64,000 bases of DNA from Pseudomonas sp. KK4 (GTDB lineage: Bacteria; Pseudomonadota; Gammaproteobacteria; Pseudomonadales; Pseudomonadaceae). The position numbers were made by a program, and so were the translations under genes. Shown here piece by piece: positions 17,692-26,189 of this stretch (its first letter is position 1; each line of letters begins with the position of its first letter). The stretch is taken from positions 52,423 through 116,422 of the forward strand of contig NZ_LYVP01000008.1 in NCBI RefSeq assembly GCF_001984065.1, in the 5' to 3' direction. The notes under the pieces are model-generated. The model saw only the letters and a program-made list of their open reading frames with translations. It was not told the origin of the DNA and did no database searches.

Positions 17692-17741
17692 TCCCGCACT
17701 TTGGCCGCAACATGGCGTGTCGCGGCCACCTCACACCTGAC

Positions 17742-18371
17742 TCAATGCATCTCGGTAAAGGCCAGTTTCACGCCGATGGCGATCAGCACTGCGCCCATGG
17801 TCCGGTCGAACCAGTGACCCATGCGGGCGAAACCGGCGCGCACGCGCTGCTGGCTGAACAGCATCGCCACCAGGCAAAACCAGGTCGCGGTCGCTACCGC
17901 CAGGTAAACCCCGTAACCGGCCTGCACCATCAGCGGCGTATGGGGGTTGATCACCACGGTGAACAGCGACAGAAAAAACAGCGTGGCTTTCGGGTTGAGA
18001 CCGTTGGTCACGAAACCTGACGTGAAGGCGCCACGGGCGGTGCGCTCGCCGACTTCCTTGTGCAAATCATCGGCCACAGGTTTTGCCGGTTGCGCACGCA
18101 AGGCCTTGAAGCCGATGTACAGCAGATAGGCCGCCGCCGCCCATTTCAACGCGTTGAACAGCACGATCGACTGGGACACGATCAGACCGATCCCCAGCAG
18201 CGAATAGCCAACGTGCAGGAAAATCGCCGTGCCCACGCCCAGCGCGGTCCAGGTGCCGGCGCGACGACCGTGGGTCACGCTCTCGCGCACCACCACGGCG
18301 AAGTCCGGGCCGGGGCTGGCCACGGCCAGCAGGTGGATCAGGGCTACGGTCAAGAACTCGGTCCAGTACAT
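17742..18371 (-). CDS. LysE/RhtB-family amino acid exporter
   Basis: A 209-residue inner-membrane protein with about six spans. It has the family signatures ASPGPDFAVVVRESVTHGRRAG in the first loop and GFVTNGLNPKATLFFLSLF in the middle. Members export amino acids such as lysine, threonine or homoserine lactone analogues; the substrate here is unknown. The ATG at 18371 (MYWTEF) has an AGGAG five bases upstream; a longer start at 18392 is not needed. It converges with the acyltransferase gene and is followed upstream by a REP doublet. Confidence 0.92.
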   Translation of the reverse strand: MYWTEFLTVALIHLLAVASPGPDFAVVVRESVTHGRRAGTWTALGVGTAIFLHVGYSLLGIGLIVSQSIVLFNALKWAAAAYLLYIGFKALRAQPAKPVADDLHKEVGERTARGAFTSGFVTNGLNPKATLFFLSLFTVVINPHTPLMVQAGYGVYLAVATATWFCLVAMLFSQQRVRAGFARMGHWFDRTMGAVLIAIGVKLAFTEMH

Positions 18372-18425
18372 GGGGGCTCCTCTGGGACACATCGGTCAAA
18401 TTGAAAATCATCGGCTGACGCCGTC

Positions 18426-18521
18426 CTTGTGGGAGCGGGCTTGCTCGCGAAGAGGGAGTGTCAGTCGACCTAGAGGCTTGGATGACACACCGCATTCGCG
18501 AGCAAGCCCGCTCCCACAGGG
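18426..18521. repeat. REP doublet (REPIN) 2
   Basis: GTGGGAGCGGGCTTGCTCGC (left) and GCGAGCAAGCCCGCTCCCAC (right). The spacer also contains paired GTGTCA/TGACAC, so the whole unit can fold back. Confidence 0.9.
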
Positions 18522-18614
18522 TCCATCGTGCAGCCTGGGTGTGCGTAACGATTTGTTTCATCTGGTAGGCTCGGCAGATTACGCCTTCAGTTCATCGCAC
18601 AAAAGGTACAGTTG

Positions 18615-19580
18615 ATGCCGAACAATTGCCGCGCCGTTTTCCTTGACCATCCTTCCCTGGACCTTGGCGACCTGGACCTCAGCCCGTTGCGCGAGTGCTT
18701 CAGCGAGTTGCAGCTATTTCCCCAGACGTTGCCCGACCAGGTGATCGAGCACCTCAAGGGCGCCACCGTCGCCATCACCAACAAGATCATGATCGACGCG
18801 GCCGCCATCGCCGCCAGCCCCGAACTGAAGCTGATCCTGATCACCGCCACCGGCACCAACAACGTTGACCTCGTCGCCGCCCGCGCCCACGGCATAACCG
18901 TGTGCAATTGCCAGGGCTACGGCACGCCGTCAGTGGCGCAGCACACCATCATGTTGCTGCTCAACCTCGCGACGCGCCTGGCCGATTATCAGAAAGCGGT
19001 CGGCGAAGGTCGCTGGCAGCAGGCCAAGCAGTTCTGCCTGCTCGACTACCCGATTGTCGAACTGCAAGGCAAAACCCTGGGCCTGCTCGGTCACGGTGAA
19101 CTTGGAAGCGCCGTCGCACGCCTGGCCGAAGCGTTCGGCATGCGCGTCCTGCTGGGTCAGATTCCGGGGCGCCCTGCCCGACCCGACCGCTTGCCGCTGG
19201 ACGAATTGCTGCCGCAGATCGACGCCTTGACCCTGCACTGCCCGCTCAACGAGCACACCCGGCATTTCATCGGCGCCCGTGAACTGGCCTCGATGAAGCC
19301 CGGCGCGTTCGTGGTCAACACCGCCCGTGGCGGCCTGATTGACGAGCAGGCACTGGCCGACGCTTTGCGCAGTGGCCATCTGGGCGGCGCCGCCACCGAC
19401 GTGCTGAGCGTGGAGCCACCGGTCAACGGCAATCCGTTGTTGGCCCCGGACATCCCCCGCCTGATCGTCACCCCGCACAACGCCTGGGGCAGTCGCGAGG
19501 CGCGGCAGCGAATCGTCGGCCAGGTCACCGAAAACGCCCTGGGCTACTTCAGCGCTAAGGCGCTGCGGGTCGTCAGTTGA
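18615..19580 (+). CDS. D-2-hydroxyacid dehydrogenase (glycerate/hydroxypyruvate type)
   Basis: An NAD(P)-dependent enzyme of 321 residues. The nucleotide-binding loop is LGLLGHGELGSAVARLAEAF (~150-170), with catalytic Arg in VVNTARGGLIDE (~235), Glu in DVLSVEPP (~262) and His in VTPHNAWGS (~285). The closing segment ENALGYF is typical of glycerate dehydrogenases that reduce hydroxypyruvate. ATG at 18615 follows an AAAAGG; a TTG immediately before it was ignored. The closing ~34 bp gap to rsmC suggests cotranscription, without an obvious functional link. Confidence 0.9.
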   Translation: MPNNCRAVFLDHPSLDLGDLDLSPLRECFSELQLFPQTLPDQVIEHLKGATVAITNKIMIDAAAIAASPELKLILITATGTNNVDLVAARAHGITVCNCQGYGTPSVAQHTIMLLLNLATRLADYQKAVGEGRWQQAKQFCLLDYPIVELQGKTLGLLGHGELGSAVARLAEAFGMRVLLGQIPGRPARPDRLPLDELLPQIDALTLHCPLNEHTRHFIGARELASMKPGAFVVNTARGGLIDEQALADALRSGHLGGAATDVLSVEPPVNGNPLLAPDIPRLIVTPHNAWGSREARQRIVGQVTENALGYFSAKALRVVS

Positions 19581-19613
19581 TAAACTGCGGCACTTTTTTT
19601 CACAGGAGCAGTT

Positions 19614-20612
19614 ATGGATCCGCGCAGTGAAGTACTGCTTCGTCAGGCTGAATTATTTCAAGGCAATGTGTTGCTGGCCGGTTTGCCCGCCGATGACTTG
19701 CTCGGCCGCCTGCCCGCCGCTCGCGGCTGGTGCTGGCATGCCGGCGATCAGGCGGCGCTGGATGCACGCTTCGAGGGACGCAGCGATTTTGGCGTAACCG
19801 TCCCCGAGTTCGCATTCGACAGTGCCGTGGTGTTCCTGCCCAAATCCAAGGACCTGACCGATTACATCCTCAACGCCGTGGCCTCGCGCCTGGCAGGTCG
19901 CGAGGTGTACCTGGTGGGGGAAAAACGCAGTGGCATCGAAGGCGCGTCCAAGCAATTGAACCCCTTCGGCAAGCCACGCAAGCTCGACAGCGCACGGCAT
20001 TGCCAGCTCTGGCAAGTCACCGTGGCCGATGCCCCGCAAGCCAAGCCGCTGGAAAGCCTGGCCCAGGAATACGAACTGCCGCTGGCCGAAGGCCCGCTCA
20101 AGGTCATCAGTCTGCCCGGCGTGTTCAGCCACGGCCGACTGGATCGTGGCAGCGCGCTGTTGCTCGAGCATCTGGACAAGCTGCCCAGCGGTCACTTGCT
20201 GGATTTCGGTTGCGGCGCGGGTGTGTTGGGGGCTGCGGTAAAACGCCGCTATCCGCATAACCAGGTGACCTTGCTCGATGTCGACGCCTTTGCCGCCGCC
20301 AGCAGTCGCTTGACGCTGGCGGCCAACGGTCTGGAAGCCGAGGTACTGACGGGCGATGGCATCGACGCCGCGCCCATGGGTTTGAGTGCGATCCTGAGCA
20401 ATCCGCCCTTCCATGTCGGGGTGCACACCGATTACTTCGCCACAGAGAACTTGCTGAGAAAAGCAGCCAAACATCTGAAAAACGGTGGCGAACTGCGGCT
20501 GGTAGCCAACAGTTTCCTGAAGTATCAGCCGCTGATCGAAGAGCATTTGGGCGTGTGTGCAATCAAGGCGGAAGGGCAGGGTTTCCGGATCTACCGGGCC
20601 AAGCGCGGCTGA
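19614..20612 (+). CDS. rsmC: 16S rRNA m2G1207 methyltransferase RsmC
   Basis: A 332-residue SAM-dependent methyltransferase that modifies G1207 of 16S rRNA. Two related domains are visible: a degenerate N-terminal half (to ~165) and a catalytic C-terminal half with SAM motif [15 protein letters not shown] (~198), acidic motif LLDVDAFA (~222) and catalytic NPPFHVG (~262). [14 protein letters not shown], seen in the linker, is characteristic of RsmC. Length agrees with E. coli RsmC (343). RBS CAGGAG precedes the ATG. Confidence 0.93.
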   Translation: MDPRSEVLLRQAELFQGNVLLAGLPADDLLGRLPAARGWCWHAGDQAALDARFEGRSDFGVTVPEFAFDSAVVFLPKSKDLTDYILNAVASRLAGREVYLVGEKRSGIEGASKQLNPFGKPRKLDSARHCQLWQVTVADAPQAKPLESLAQEYELPLAEGPLKVISLPGVFSHGRLDRGSALLLEHLDKLPSGHLLDFGCGAGVLGAAVKRRYPHNQVTLLDVDAFAAASSRLTLAANGLEAEVLTGDGIDAAPMGLSAILSNPPFHVGVHTDYFATENLLRKAAKHLKNGGELRLVANSFLKYQPLIEEHLGVCAIKAEGQGFRIYRAKRG

Positions 20613-20667
20613 AAATGTTTTGAAAAAGAAGGCTTGCCGAATGGATTTTGCCTAGGCAGAATCCGCT

Positions 20668-20876
20668 CCGTCCTAGGGGAGTAGTCTCCCACGAGCGCCA
20701 TGCTCGTCCGGCATGCGTCAACATACTTGGTCCTCAGACCATGGCGCATGCGACCCAAGCGACCGCACCAGACGGATCGCAGGGTTTGACAAGACCTATG
20801 ACACGAACACCTTACCCGGGGCGGGAAGGCTGTACGTGTCATAGCCGTGTCGACCCGCCCCTTAGGAAAACCCCTG
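20668..20876 (+). promoter_or_regulatory. yybP-ykoY manganese riboswitch
   Basis: The leader of the GDT1-type gene shows the conserved class features: GGGGAGTAG near the 5' end (20676-20684), GCGTCAACATACT in the middle (about 20716-20728), and TTTGACAAGACCTATGAC at the end of the aptamer (20787-20804). TAGG at the 5' end pairs with CCTA at the 3' end to close P1. Arms CTATGACACG and CGTGTCATAG form a downstream hairpin that competes with P1. In the known class Mn2+ binding raises exporter expression. Confidence 0.88.
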
Positions 20877-21461
20877 ATGCTGGATTCATTACTCGTACCC
20901 ACCGCAATCGTTGCCTTGGCCGAAATCGGCGACAAGACGCAACTGCTCGCGCTCATTCTCGCTGCCCGCTTCCGCAAACCCTGGCCCATTATCGCCGGTA
21001 TCGTTGCCGCGACCCTGGCCAACCACGCGGCGGCCGGTGCGGTGGGCGCCTGGGTGGGCAGTTTCTTCTCCGATACGTTGTTGCACTGGATCCTCGCCGC
21101 GAGCTTCACCGCCACGGCCTTGTGGACCCTCGTACCGGACAAGATGGATGACGACGAAGCCAGTACCGCACGCAAATTCGGGCCGTTCCTGACCACCCTG
21201 ATTGCGTTCTTCCTGGCGGAAATCGGCGACAAGACTCAGATCGCGACCGTGATGCTGGCCGCGCAATATCCTGAGTTGTGGCTGGTGATCATCGGCACCA
21301 CCCTGGGCATGTTGATTGCCAACGTGCCGGTGGTACTGGCGGGTAATTTTGCTGCGGACAAACTGCCACTGACGCTCATTCGCCGACTGGCGGCTTCGGC
21401 GTTCTTCATTCTGGCGATCGTTGCGGTTTACAAGGCCATGCAGAGCAGTGGCTGGGTTTGA
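20877..21461 (+). CDS. TMEM165/GDT1 (UPF0016) family manganese exporter
   Basis: A 194-residue membrane protein of two homologous halves, each opening with the signature EIGDKTQ (residues 16-22 and 115-121), with about six spans in all and a charged loop (VPDKMDDDEASTARK) between. Bacterial relatives such as V. cholerae MneA export Mn2+; the manganese riboswitch in the leader supports that role here. The ATG at 20877 is set by AGGA 9 nt upstream inside the riboswitch expression platform; the frame extends ten codons further up, into riboswitch sequence, and that start was rejected. The gene is monocistronic, followed by a long palindromic REP variant. Confidence 0.92.
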   Translation: MLDSLLVPTAIVALAEIGDKTQLLALILAARFRKPWPIIAGIVAATLANHAAAGAVGAWVGSFFSDTLLHWILAASFTATALWTLVPDKMDDDEASTARKFGPFLTTLIAFFLAEIGDKTQIATVMLAAQYPELWLVIIGTTLGMLIANVPVVLAGNFAADKLPLTLIRRLAASAFFILAIVAVYKAMQSSGWV

Positions 21462-21492
21462 TGCGGTAGGGCGTTAGACCGCGTCATCGTTC

Positions 21493-21589
21493 TTCGCGAG
21501 CAAGTCGAATCGTCGCACCGCCGCTCCCACATTTGGAATGCATTCCAATGTGGGAGCGGCGGTGCGACGATTCGACTTGCTGGCGAAGG
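21493..21589. repeat. Long palindromic REP variant
   Basis: Arms of about 48 bp, interrupted by only one mismatch and one unpaired T, around GGAATGCATTCC. Each arm reads like a standard REP (GCGAGCAAG...CCGCTCCCACA) with 16 extra bases (TCGAATCGTCGCACCG) in the middle. It lies between the converging GDT1-type and M48 protease genes. Confidence 0.92.
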
Positions 21590-21611
21590 CGTCCTTAGCT
21601 ACGCCACGAAC

Positions 21612-22427
21612 CTACTTCTTGGCCTGCTCGTAAAGCGGCATCACCTTCGGAATCGCCGCCTGCAACGATGCAGTCCGGCTGCCGGAGGACGGGTGAGTGC
21701 TGAGGAATTCCGGTGGAGCCCCTTCGCTGGCCTTGCTCATCTTATTCCACAGGGTGATCGCCGCGTTCGGGTTGTAGCCGGCGCGGGCGGCCAGCTCGAG
21801 GCCGATCAGGTCCGCTTCGTTTTCATTGGCGCGACTGTTGGGCAGGGTCATCCCGTAGTTGGCCACAGTGTCCGCCAGCGCCAGGCTGTCCTGGCCCAGA
21901 CCCAACAAGGCACCAGCGCCCTGCTTGGCCATTTCGATACCGTATGCCTTGGACATCGCCTCACGACCGTGTTCGCGCAAGGCGTGGGCGATTTCATGGC
22001 CCATGACCGCGGCGAGTTCATCATCGGTGAGTTTCAGGCTGTCGATCAACCCGGTATAGACAAAGATCTTGCCGCCAGGCCCGCAGTTGGCGTTGAGTTC
22101 GTCGCTCTTGATCAGGTTGACTTCCCACTTCCACTGCGCCGCATCCGGACGGAAATTCGGTGCCTGGGCAATCAGCCGATCGGCGATGGCCTGAACCCGC
22201 TTGGCATCGGCGCTGGTCTTGTCCAGCACGCCCTGGCTGCTGGCCTCACTCACCGTCTTGGTATACGACTGGGCGTACATCTGGTTGACCTCGTCGGAGG
22301 ACAACATACTGAACATGTACTGTTTGCGCTCAACGCCCACCGCGCCGCCGCTGGTCGTGTTGACCGACTGGCATCCGGTGAGCAGCAGGCTTGCACTCAG
22401 TGCACACCAAACCAATGTCTTGTTCAT
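21612..22427 (-). CDS. M48-family metalloprotease lipoprotein (LoiP/YggG-like)
   Basis: A 271-residue secreted zinc protease. The signal peptide ends with the lipobox LLTGC (Cys19). The gluzincin site is MGHEIAHALREHGRE (HEXXH near residue 143) with the third ligand in ENEADLIGLEL about 60 residues later. The short length and lack of TPR repeats match LoiP/YggG rather than BepA. Such proteins survey outer-membrane protein quality in the periplasm. The ATG at 22427 has AGGGAG upstream; 55 more residues in frame are not plausible. It diverges from the chemoreceptor gene. Confidence 0.92.
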   Translation of the reverse strand: MNKTLVWCALSASLLLTGCQSVNTTSGGAVGVERKQYMFSMLSSDEVNQMYAQSYTKTVSEASSQGVLDKTSADAKRVQAIADRLIAQAPNFRPDAAQWKWEVNLIKSDELNANCGPGGKIFVYTGLIDSLKLTDDELAAVMGHEIAHALREHGREAMSKAYGIEMAKQGAGALLGLGQDSLALADTVANYGMTLPNSRANENEADLIGLELAARAGYNPNAAITLWNKMSKASEGAPPEFLSTHPSSGSRTASLQAAIPKVMPLYEQAKK

Positions 22428-22698
22428 CAAAAAACTCCCTGAAAAAATCTGTTCGTATCCTAGGCGTGCAAATGTATCGACGCCAGATACAACGACAGTA
22501 AGACGCGCAATTCGGACAAAGCTCTCGTCGCCGATGAAAAAAAGCCGCCCCTTTCGACAAAAATGGGTCGTTAGCGAATCACAATGATTCATTTACGACA
22601 TCCGCCCCCATAAAACCGGGTATTTTTCCATCACCCGCTCATGCCCGTCCTGCCCCAGCCGATATCTGCGCAGTCGTCCTCTCGTGTGCGGAACCACC

Positions 22699-24840
22699 AT
22701 GAAATTCAAGTCAATCCAGTTTTCCGTGGCGGCCCTGGCGGGCGCCATCGTTCTGAGTGTCGTGGCAGCGCTGGTGGTCTACGCGCTGTTTTCCGGTGCC
22801 AGGACCCAAGCCATGGTCCAGGAACGGACCCAGGCGCAGTTCGAGCAAGTCATCGAACAGCGCCTGACCTCCCTGGCGCAGACCCAGGTCAGCCAGATCC
22901 AGCGCGAACTTGAAGCGCCGCTGTTGATTGCCGGTGGCCTGGTGCGGGTCAACACCCTGATCGGTACGTCGGGCGCCGATGGCAAGCCGGCTTTGAGCCT
23001 CAGCCGCGAGCAGTTGATCGGCCTGATCAAGGAAAACGTCGCCAAGAACCCGAAAATCCTCGGTACCTATATCGGCTGGGAAGCCAATGCGCTGGATCAC
23101 AACGATGCAGCCTACGTCGGCACCCAGGTCACCGGCATCGACTCAGCCAACGGCCGGTTCCTGCCCTGGTGGTTCCGCAATGCGGACGGCAGCCTGGGCC
23201 AGGACAAACTGGTGGACGTGGACGACCAGAAAACCCTGTCCACCGGGGTCCGCGCCAGCGAGTACTACCTGTGCTCGAAGGAAACCAAAAAACCCTGCGT
23301 GATCGACCCGGCGCCCTACAAGGTCGGCGACAAAATCGTCATGCTCGCTTCGTTCATTGAACCGATCATGCTCAACGGCGCCTTCCAGGGCATCGTCGGC
23401 GCCGACCTGTCGGTGAACTTCATCCAGGAAATGCTCCTGGGCGCCAACCAGAAGTTGTACAGCGGCGCCGGGGAGATGGCCCTGATCGGCGGCAACGGCC
23501 GGATCGTGGCCTACACCAAGGACCCGAGCAAATTCGGTGAAAAGGTCAGCGACATCCTCGACAGCCAGCAGATTGCCAACATGGCCAATCTCAAGCGCGG
23601 CGAAGTCACCTACAGCGTCGACAAGACCCAGGGCCGGATCGAGTTGTACCTGCCGTTCGGCATCGGCCAGACCGACGCCCGCTGGACCCTGATGCTGCAA
23701 CTGCCACTCAACGCGGTGATGGCCGACCTGCAAACGCTGCAGGCTGACCTGAACACCCAGCGCAAGTCCGACACCTTCGGCATGGCCATGGTCGGCCTGC
23801 TGATTGCCGGTCTAGGCTTGCTGGTGATCTGGCTGGTGGGCCATGGCATTGCTCGTCCGCTCAAGCAAATGGTGGCCATGCTTGACGACATCGCTCAGGG
23901 CGAAGGCGATCTGACCCGCCGCCTGACCAGCGATCGCTCCGACGAACTGGGCTCGATCGCCAAGGGCTTCAACACCTTCCTGGCCAAATTGCAGGCGATG
24001 ATCACCCAGGTGGTGACGTCGGTGCAGAGTGTCAGCGATTCCTCGGAACACACCGCCGACATCGCCATCCGCACCAATATGGGTGTGCACAAGCAAATGG
24101 CCGAGATCGATCAAGTGGCCACGGCGGTACAGGAAATGACCGCCACAGCCCAGGACGTGGCGCGCAACGCGACCCAGGCCGCGCAAGCCGCGAGCCATGC
24201 CGACCAGGCGGCCAGCCAGGGCATGGAAATCGTGCGTGACACGTCCAATTCCATCGGCGCCCTTGCGGTGGAAATCGGCCGTGCGGTAACGGTGGTGCAA
24301 ACCCTGGCCAAGGACAGCGAGAACATTAACGCCATCCTCACGGCGATCCGCGGAATCGCCGAGCAGACCAACCTGTTGGCCCTGAACGCAGCCATCGAAG
24401 CGGCGCGGGCCGGTGAACAGGGTCGCGGCTTTGCCGTTGTCGCCGATGAAGTGCGCAACCTGGCGCAGAAAACCCAGAAGGCCACCGAAGAAATCCAGAC
24501 CATGATCCAGCAGTTGCAACAAGGCACGCGGGACGTGGTGCGGGTGATGGAGGACAGCCAGAACCGCACGGACGAAAGCGTGCAGCACGCGGCCAAAGCG
24601 GCGCAGGCACTGGAAACCATTACCCAGGCCGTGTCGGTGATCAACGACATGAACACCCAGATCGCCAGCGCCGCCGAGGAACAAAGTGCGGTGGCCGACG
24701 ATATCAACCGCAACGTGATCAATATCGGGCAAGTGGCCAATGAAGTGGCCGGGGGTGCCGATGAGTCCAGCGCGGCCAGCGCCGGCCTGACCAAACTGGC
24801 CGAGCAGCAGCGGCGGTTGATCAATCAGTTCAAGGTCTGA
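22699..24840 (+). CDS. Methyl-accepting chemotaxis protein with dCache sensor
   Basis: A 713-residue chemoreceptor. TM1 spans residues ~10-31, a ~320-residue periplasmic double-Cache region follows ([40 protein letters not shown]), then TM2 near 358-380, a HAMP domain ([20 protein letters not shown]) and the cytoplasmic signalling hairpin with the highly conserved [20 protein letters not shown] near 560. The C-terminus (INQFKV) lacks the NWETF-type CheR-binding pentapeptide. The dCache lacks the RxWY amino-acid-binding motif of PctA-type receptors, so the ligand is unknown. The start at ATG 22699 has a weak RBS. Confidence 0.93.
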   Translation: MKFKSIQFSVAALAGAIVLSVVAALVVYALFSGARTQAMVQERTQAQFEQVIEQRLTSLAQTQVSQIQRELEAPLLIAGGLVRVNTLIGTSGADGKPALSLSREQLIGLIKENVAKNPKILGTYIGWEANALDHNDAAYVGTQVTGIDSANGRFLPWWFRNADGSLGQDKLVDVDDQKTLSTGVRASEYYLCSKETKKPCVIDPAPYKVGDKIVMLASFIEPIMLNGAFQGIVGADLSVNFIQEMLLGANQKLYSGAGEMALIGGNGRIVAYTKDPSKFGEKVSDILDSQQIANMANLKRGEVTYSVDKTQGRIELYLPFGIGQTDARWTLMLQLPLNAVMADLQTLQADLNTQRKSDTFGMAMVGLLIAGLGLLVIWLVGHGIARPLKQMVAMLDDIAQGEGDLTRRLTSDRSDELGSIAKGFNTFLAKLQAMITQVVTSVQSVSDSSEHTADIAIRTNMGVHKQMAEIDQVATAVQEMTATAQDVARNATQAAQAASHADQAASQGMEIVRDTSNSIGALAVEIGRAVTVVQTLAKDSENINAILTAIRGIAEQTNLLALNAAIEAARAGEQGRGFAVVADEVRNLAQKTQKATEEIQTMIQQLQQGTRDVVRVMEDSQNRTDESVQHAAKAAQALETITQAVSVINDMNTQIASAAEEQSAVADDINRNVINIGQVANEVAGGADESSAASAGLTKLAEQQRRLINQFKV

Positions 24841-24851
24841 TCCAGAGGCCT

Positions 24852-24920
24852 CCTTCGCGAGCAAGCCCGCTCCCACATTGGCTCTATGTTGGACTGTGAG
24901 AGTGGGCTTGCTCGCGAAGG
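24852..24920. repeat. REP doublet (REPIN) 3
   Basis: GCGAGCAAGCCCGCTCCCAC and the inverted, slightly decayed GTGAGAGTGGGCTTGCTCGC with a short (16 nt) spacer. It lies between converging chemoreceptor and SRAP genes. Confidence 0.9.
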
Positions 24921-24939
24921 GGCCTTAACAGGCACAGGG

Positions 24940-25563
24940 TCAACCCGGGGTCAGGCACTCGGGCCCATTGAGCTTCGGATCATTGACCATGTTCGCCAGC
25001 ACCCGCTCGCGCAATGCGGCAGGTTCACTGGCCAACAGGGCTTGCAAGGCATACAGCGGTGTTTCGGGATCGAGCCAGGCCGCCTGCCCCGCCGCGTCCA
25101 GAATCAACGGTCGACGCTGACTGGCCGCCGGCTGGGTGATGACTGCTGTGCTCAGCCACACCTGTTCCTGCACCGGATACGCCTCCCAGATGGCTGCGAA
25201 AAACAGCGACGAACCTTCCCCCGGCGTCAGCCAGTAAGGGCGTTTGCGCGTGGTGCCGCGCCATTCGTAGAACCCGTTGGCCGGCAACAGGCACCGGCGC
25301 AGGCGCAGGGCTTCGCGGAACATGGGCTGCTCGGCCACGGTTTCGGCGCGGGCGTGGGCCGGGGTGCGGGACAGGTCAGTCAGCCACGGCGGCGTCAGCC
25401 CCCAGCGCGCACGGGCCAACTCGCGCTGGCCGTCTTCGCCGGCACGCAGGATCAACACCGAATCATTGGGGGAAATGTTCCACTGGGCCTGCTGATCGGC
25501 GGGGAAACCGGGCAGTGCCGCGAAGGCGGGGTTCCAGCGAAACAGGGCATAACGTCCACACAT
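24940..25563 (-). CDS. SOS response-associated peptidase (SRAP/YedK-like) with altered active site
   Basis: Family members cap abasic sites in single-stranded DNA through Cys2, which forms a thiazolidine cross-link. Here Cys2 (MCGRYAL), the RWGLTPPW loop, HARAET and NGFYEW (Glu100) are all recognisable in 207 residues. Two of the usual four active-site residues differ from E. coli YedK: the position of Asn75 (INARVET) is His70 (AHARAET), and the position of His160 (IHDRRPLVL) is Ser148 (ASQRRPLIL). Cross-link formation or reversal may be changed. It is third in a mini-operon after CPXCG and DUF2007 genes. Confidence 0.92.
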   Translation of the reverse strand: MCGRYALFRWNPAFAALPGFPADQQAQWNISPNDSVLILRAGEDGQRELARARWGLTPPWLTDLSRTPAHARAETVAEQPMFREALRLRRCLLPANGFYEWRGTTRKRPYWLTPGEGSSLFFAAIWEAYPVQEQVWLSTAVITQPAASQRRPLILDAAGQAAWLDPETPLYALQALLASEPAALRERVLANMVNDPKLNGPECLTPG

Positions 25564-25599
25564 GGGGCAGCACGACTCTTGATCAAACGAACGACCAGC

Positions 25600-25860
25600 C
25601 TAACAGACCAGCGTGCCGGGAAAGCTCTCAGGTTCATCACCGGGGAGCGGCAGGGCGGCATTGTACGCACTGATCAGCTCGCGGGCGTATTCAGCCTGGT
25701 CGTTATCCACCGCCAGGCCCAGCAAGCCGAAAATCGGCAACTCGCCGCTGGCACCCACCAGATCGCGCCCGACCAGATGCGCCTCGATGCCTTCGCTGGC
25801 GAGCATGCCCTGCAGCAATTCGCCTTCCATCAGGTTTTCCGGTTCGTAGATTCGCCGCAT
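25600..25860 (-). CDS. DUF2007 (putative signal-transducing) small protein
   Basis: An 86-residue protein with the DUF2007 pattern: RRIYEPENLMEGELLQGMLASEGIEAHLVG then a LAVDNDQAEYARELI helix. DUF2007 domains look like PII-related or GlnB-like small folds, but the function is unknown. The ATG at 25860 lies 9 bp after the CPXCG stop codon, and the SRAP gene starts 37 bp downstream, so the three are probably one transcript. A longer frame to 25947 overlaps the CPXCG gene and was rejected. Confidence 0.85.
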   Translation of the reverse strand: MRRIYEPENLMEGELLQGMLASEGIEAHLVGRDLVGASGELPIFGLLGLAVDNDQAEYARELISAYNAALPLPGDEPESFPGTLVC

Positions 25861-25868
25861 AGTCGCCT

Positions 25869-26051
25869 TCAATCGTTCTCGCTGAACACTTCCAGGTGCC
25901 ATTCCTCGCCGTGAACCTGCAACACGAACGTTATCGGCCGGCAGCACACCTGACAGTCTTCAATATAGGTCTGGTCCCCTGCGGACAGGTCCAGCGTGGT
26001 CTCGACCTGTTCACCACAATACGGACATTCATAATCTGCATTTTCCAGCAT
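25869..26051 (-). CDS. CPXCG-motif zinc-ribbon small protein
   Basis: A 60-residue protein (too short for the usual length cut-off) containing CPYCGEQ and CQVCCRP, a four-cysteine zinc-ribbon pair, then a beta-rich tail (VLQVHGEEWHLEVF). This matches the CPXCG-motif cysteine-rich family found in many gammaproteobacteria. Its role is unknown. It leads the CPXCG-DUF2007-SRAP cluster and diverges from the acyltransferase gene 139 bp away. The in-frame extension to 26183 is non-coding promoter region. Confidence 0.85.
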   Translation of the reverse strand: MLENADYECPYCGEQVETTLDLSAGDQTYIEDCQVCCRPITFVLQVHGEEWHLEVFSEND

Positions 26052-26189
26052 CGCGGTCTCCCGGGTGACTTGTGCGTATAATCGCCGGTCTATTTGCAGG
26101 GCTATTTTCGTCTGGCTACTTTTCAGACCGTACCCCGCCGGTTTTCGATCAAAACCTTTACTTACCCTAGCCGTTTCCAACAAGAGAGC

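Noticed and set aside
18426..18521. Repeated palindromes considered as a possible CRISPR array
   Set aside because: They occur as single inverted doublets scattered between genes, not as direct repeats with unique spacers; no cas genes are present.
20591..21232. 213-codon minus-strand frame across the riboswitch
   Set aside because: Conserved riboswitch elements and the EIGDKT exporter on the plus strand explain the sequence.
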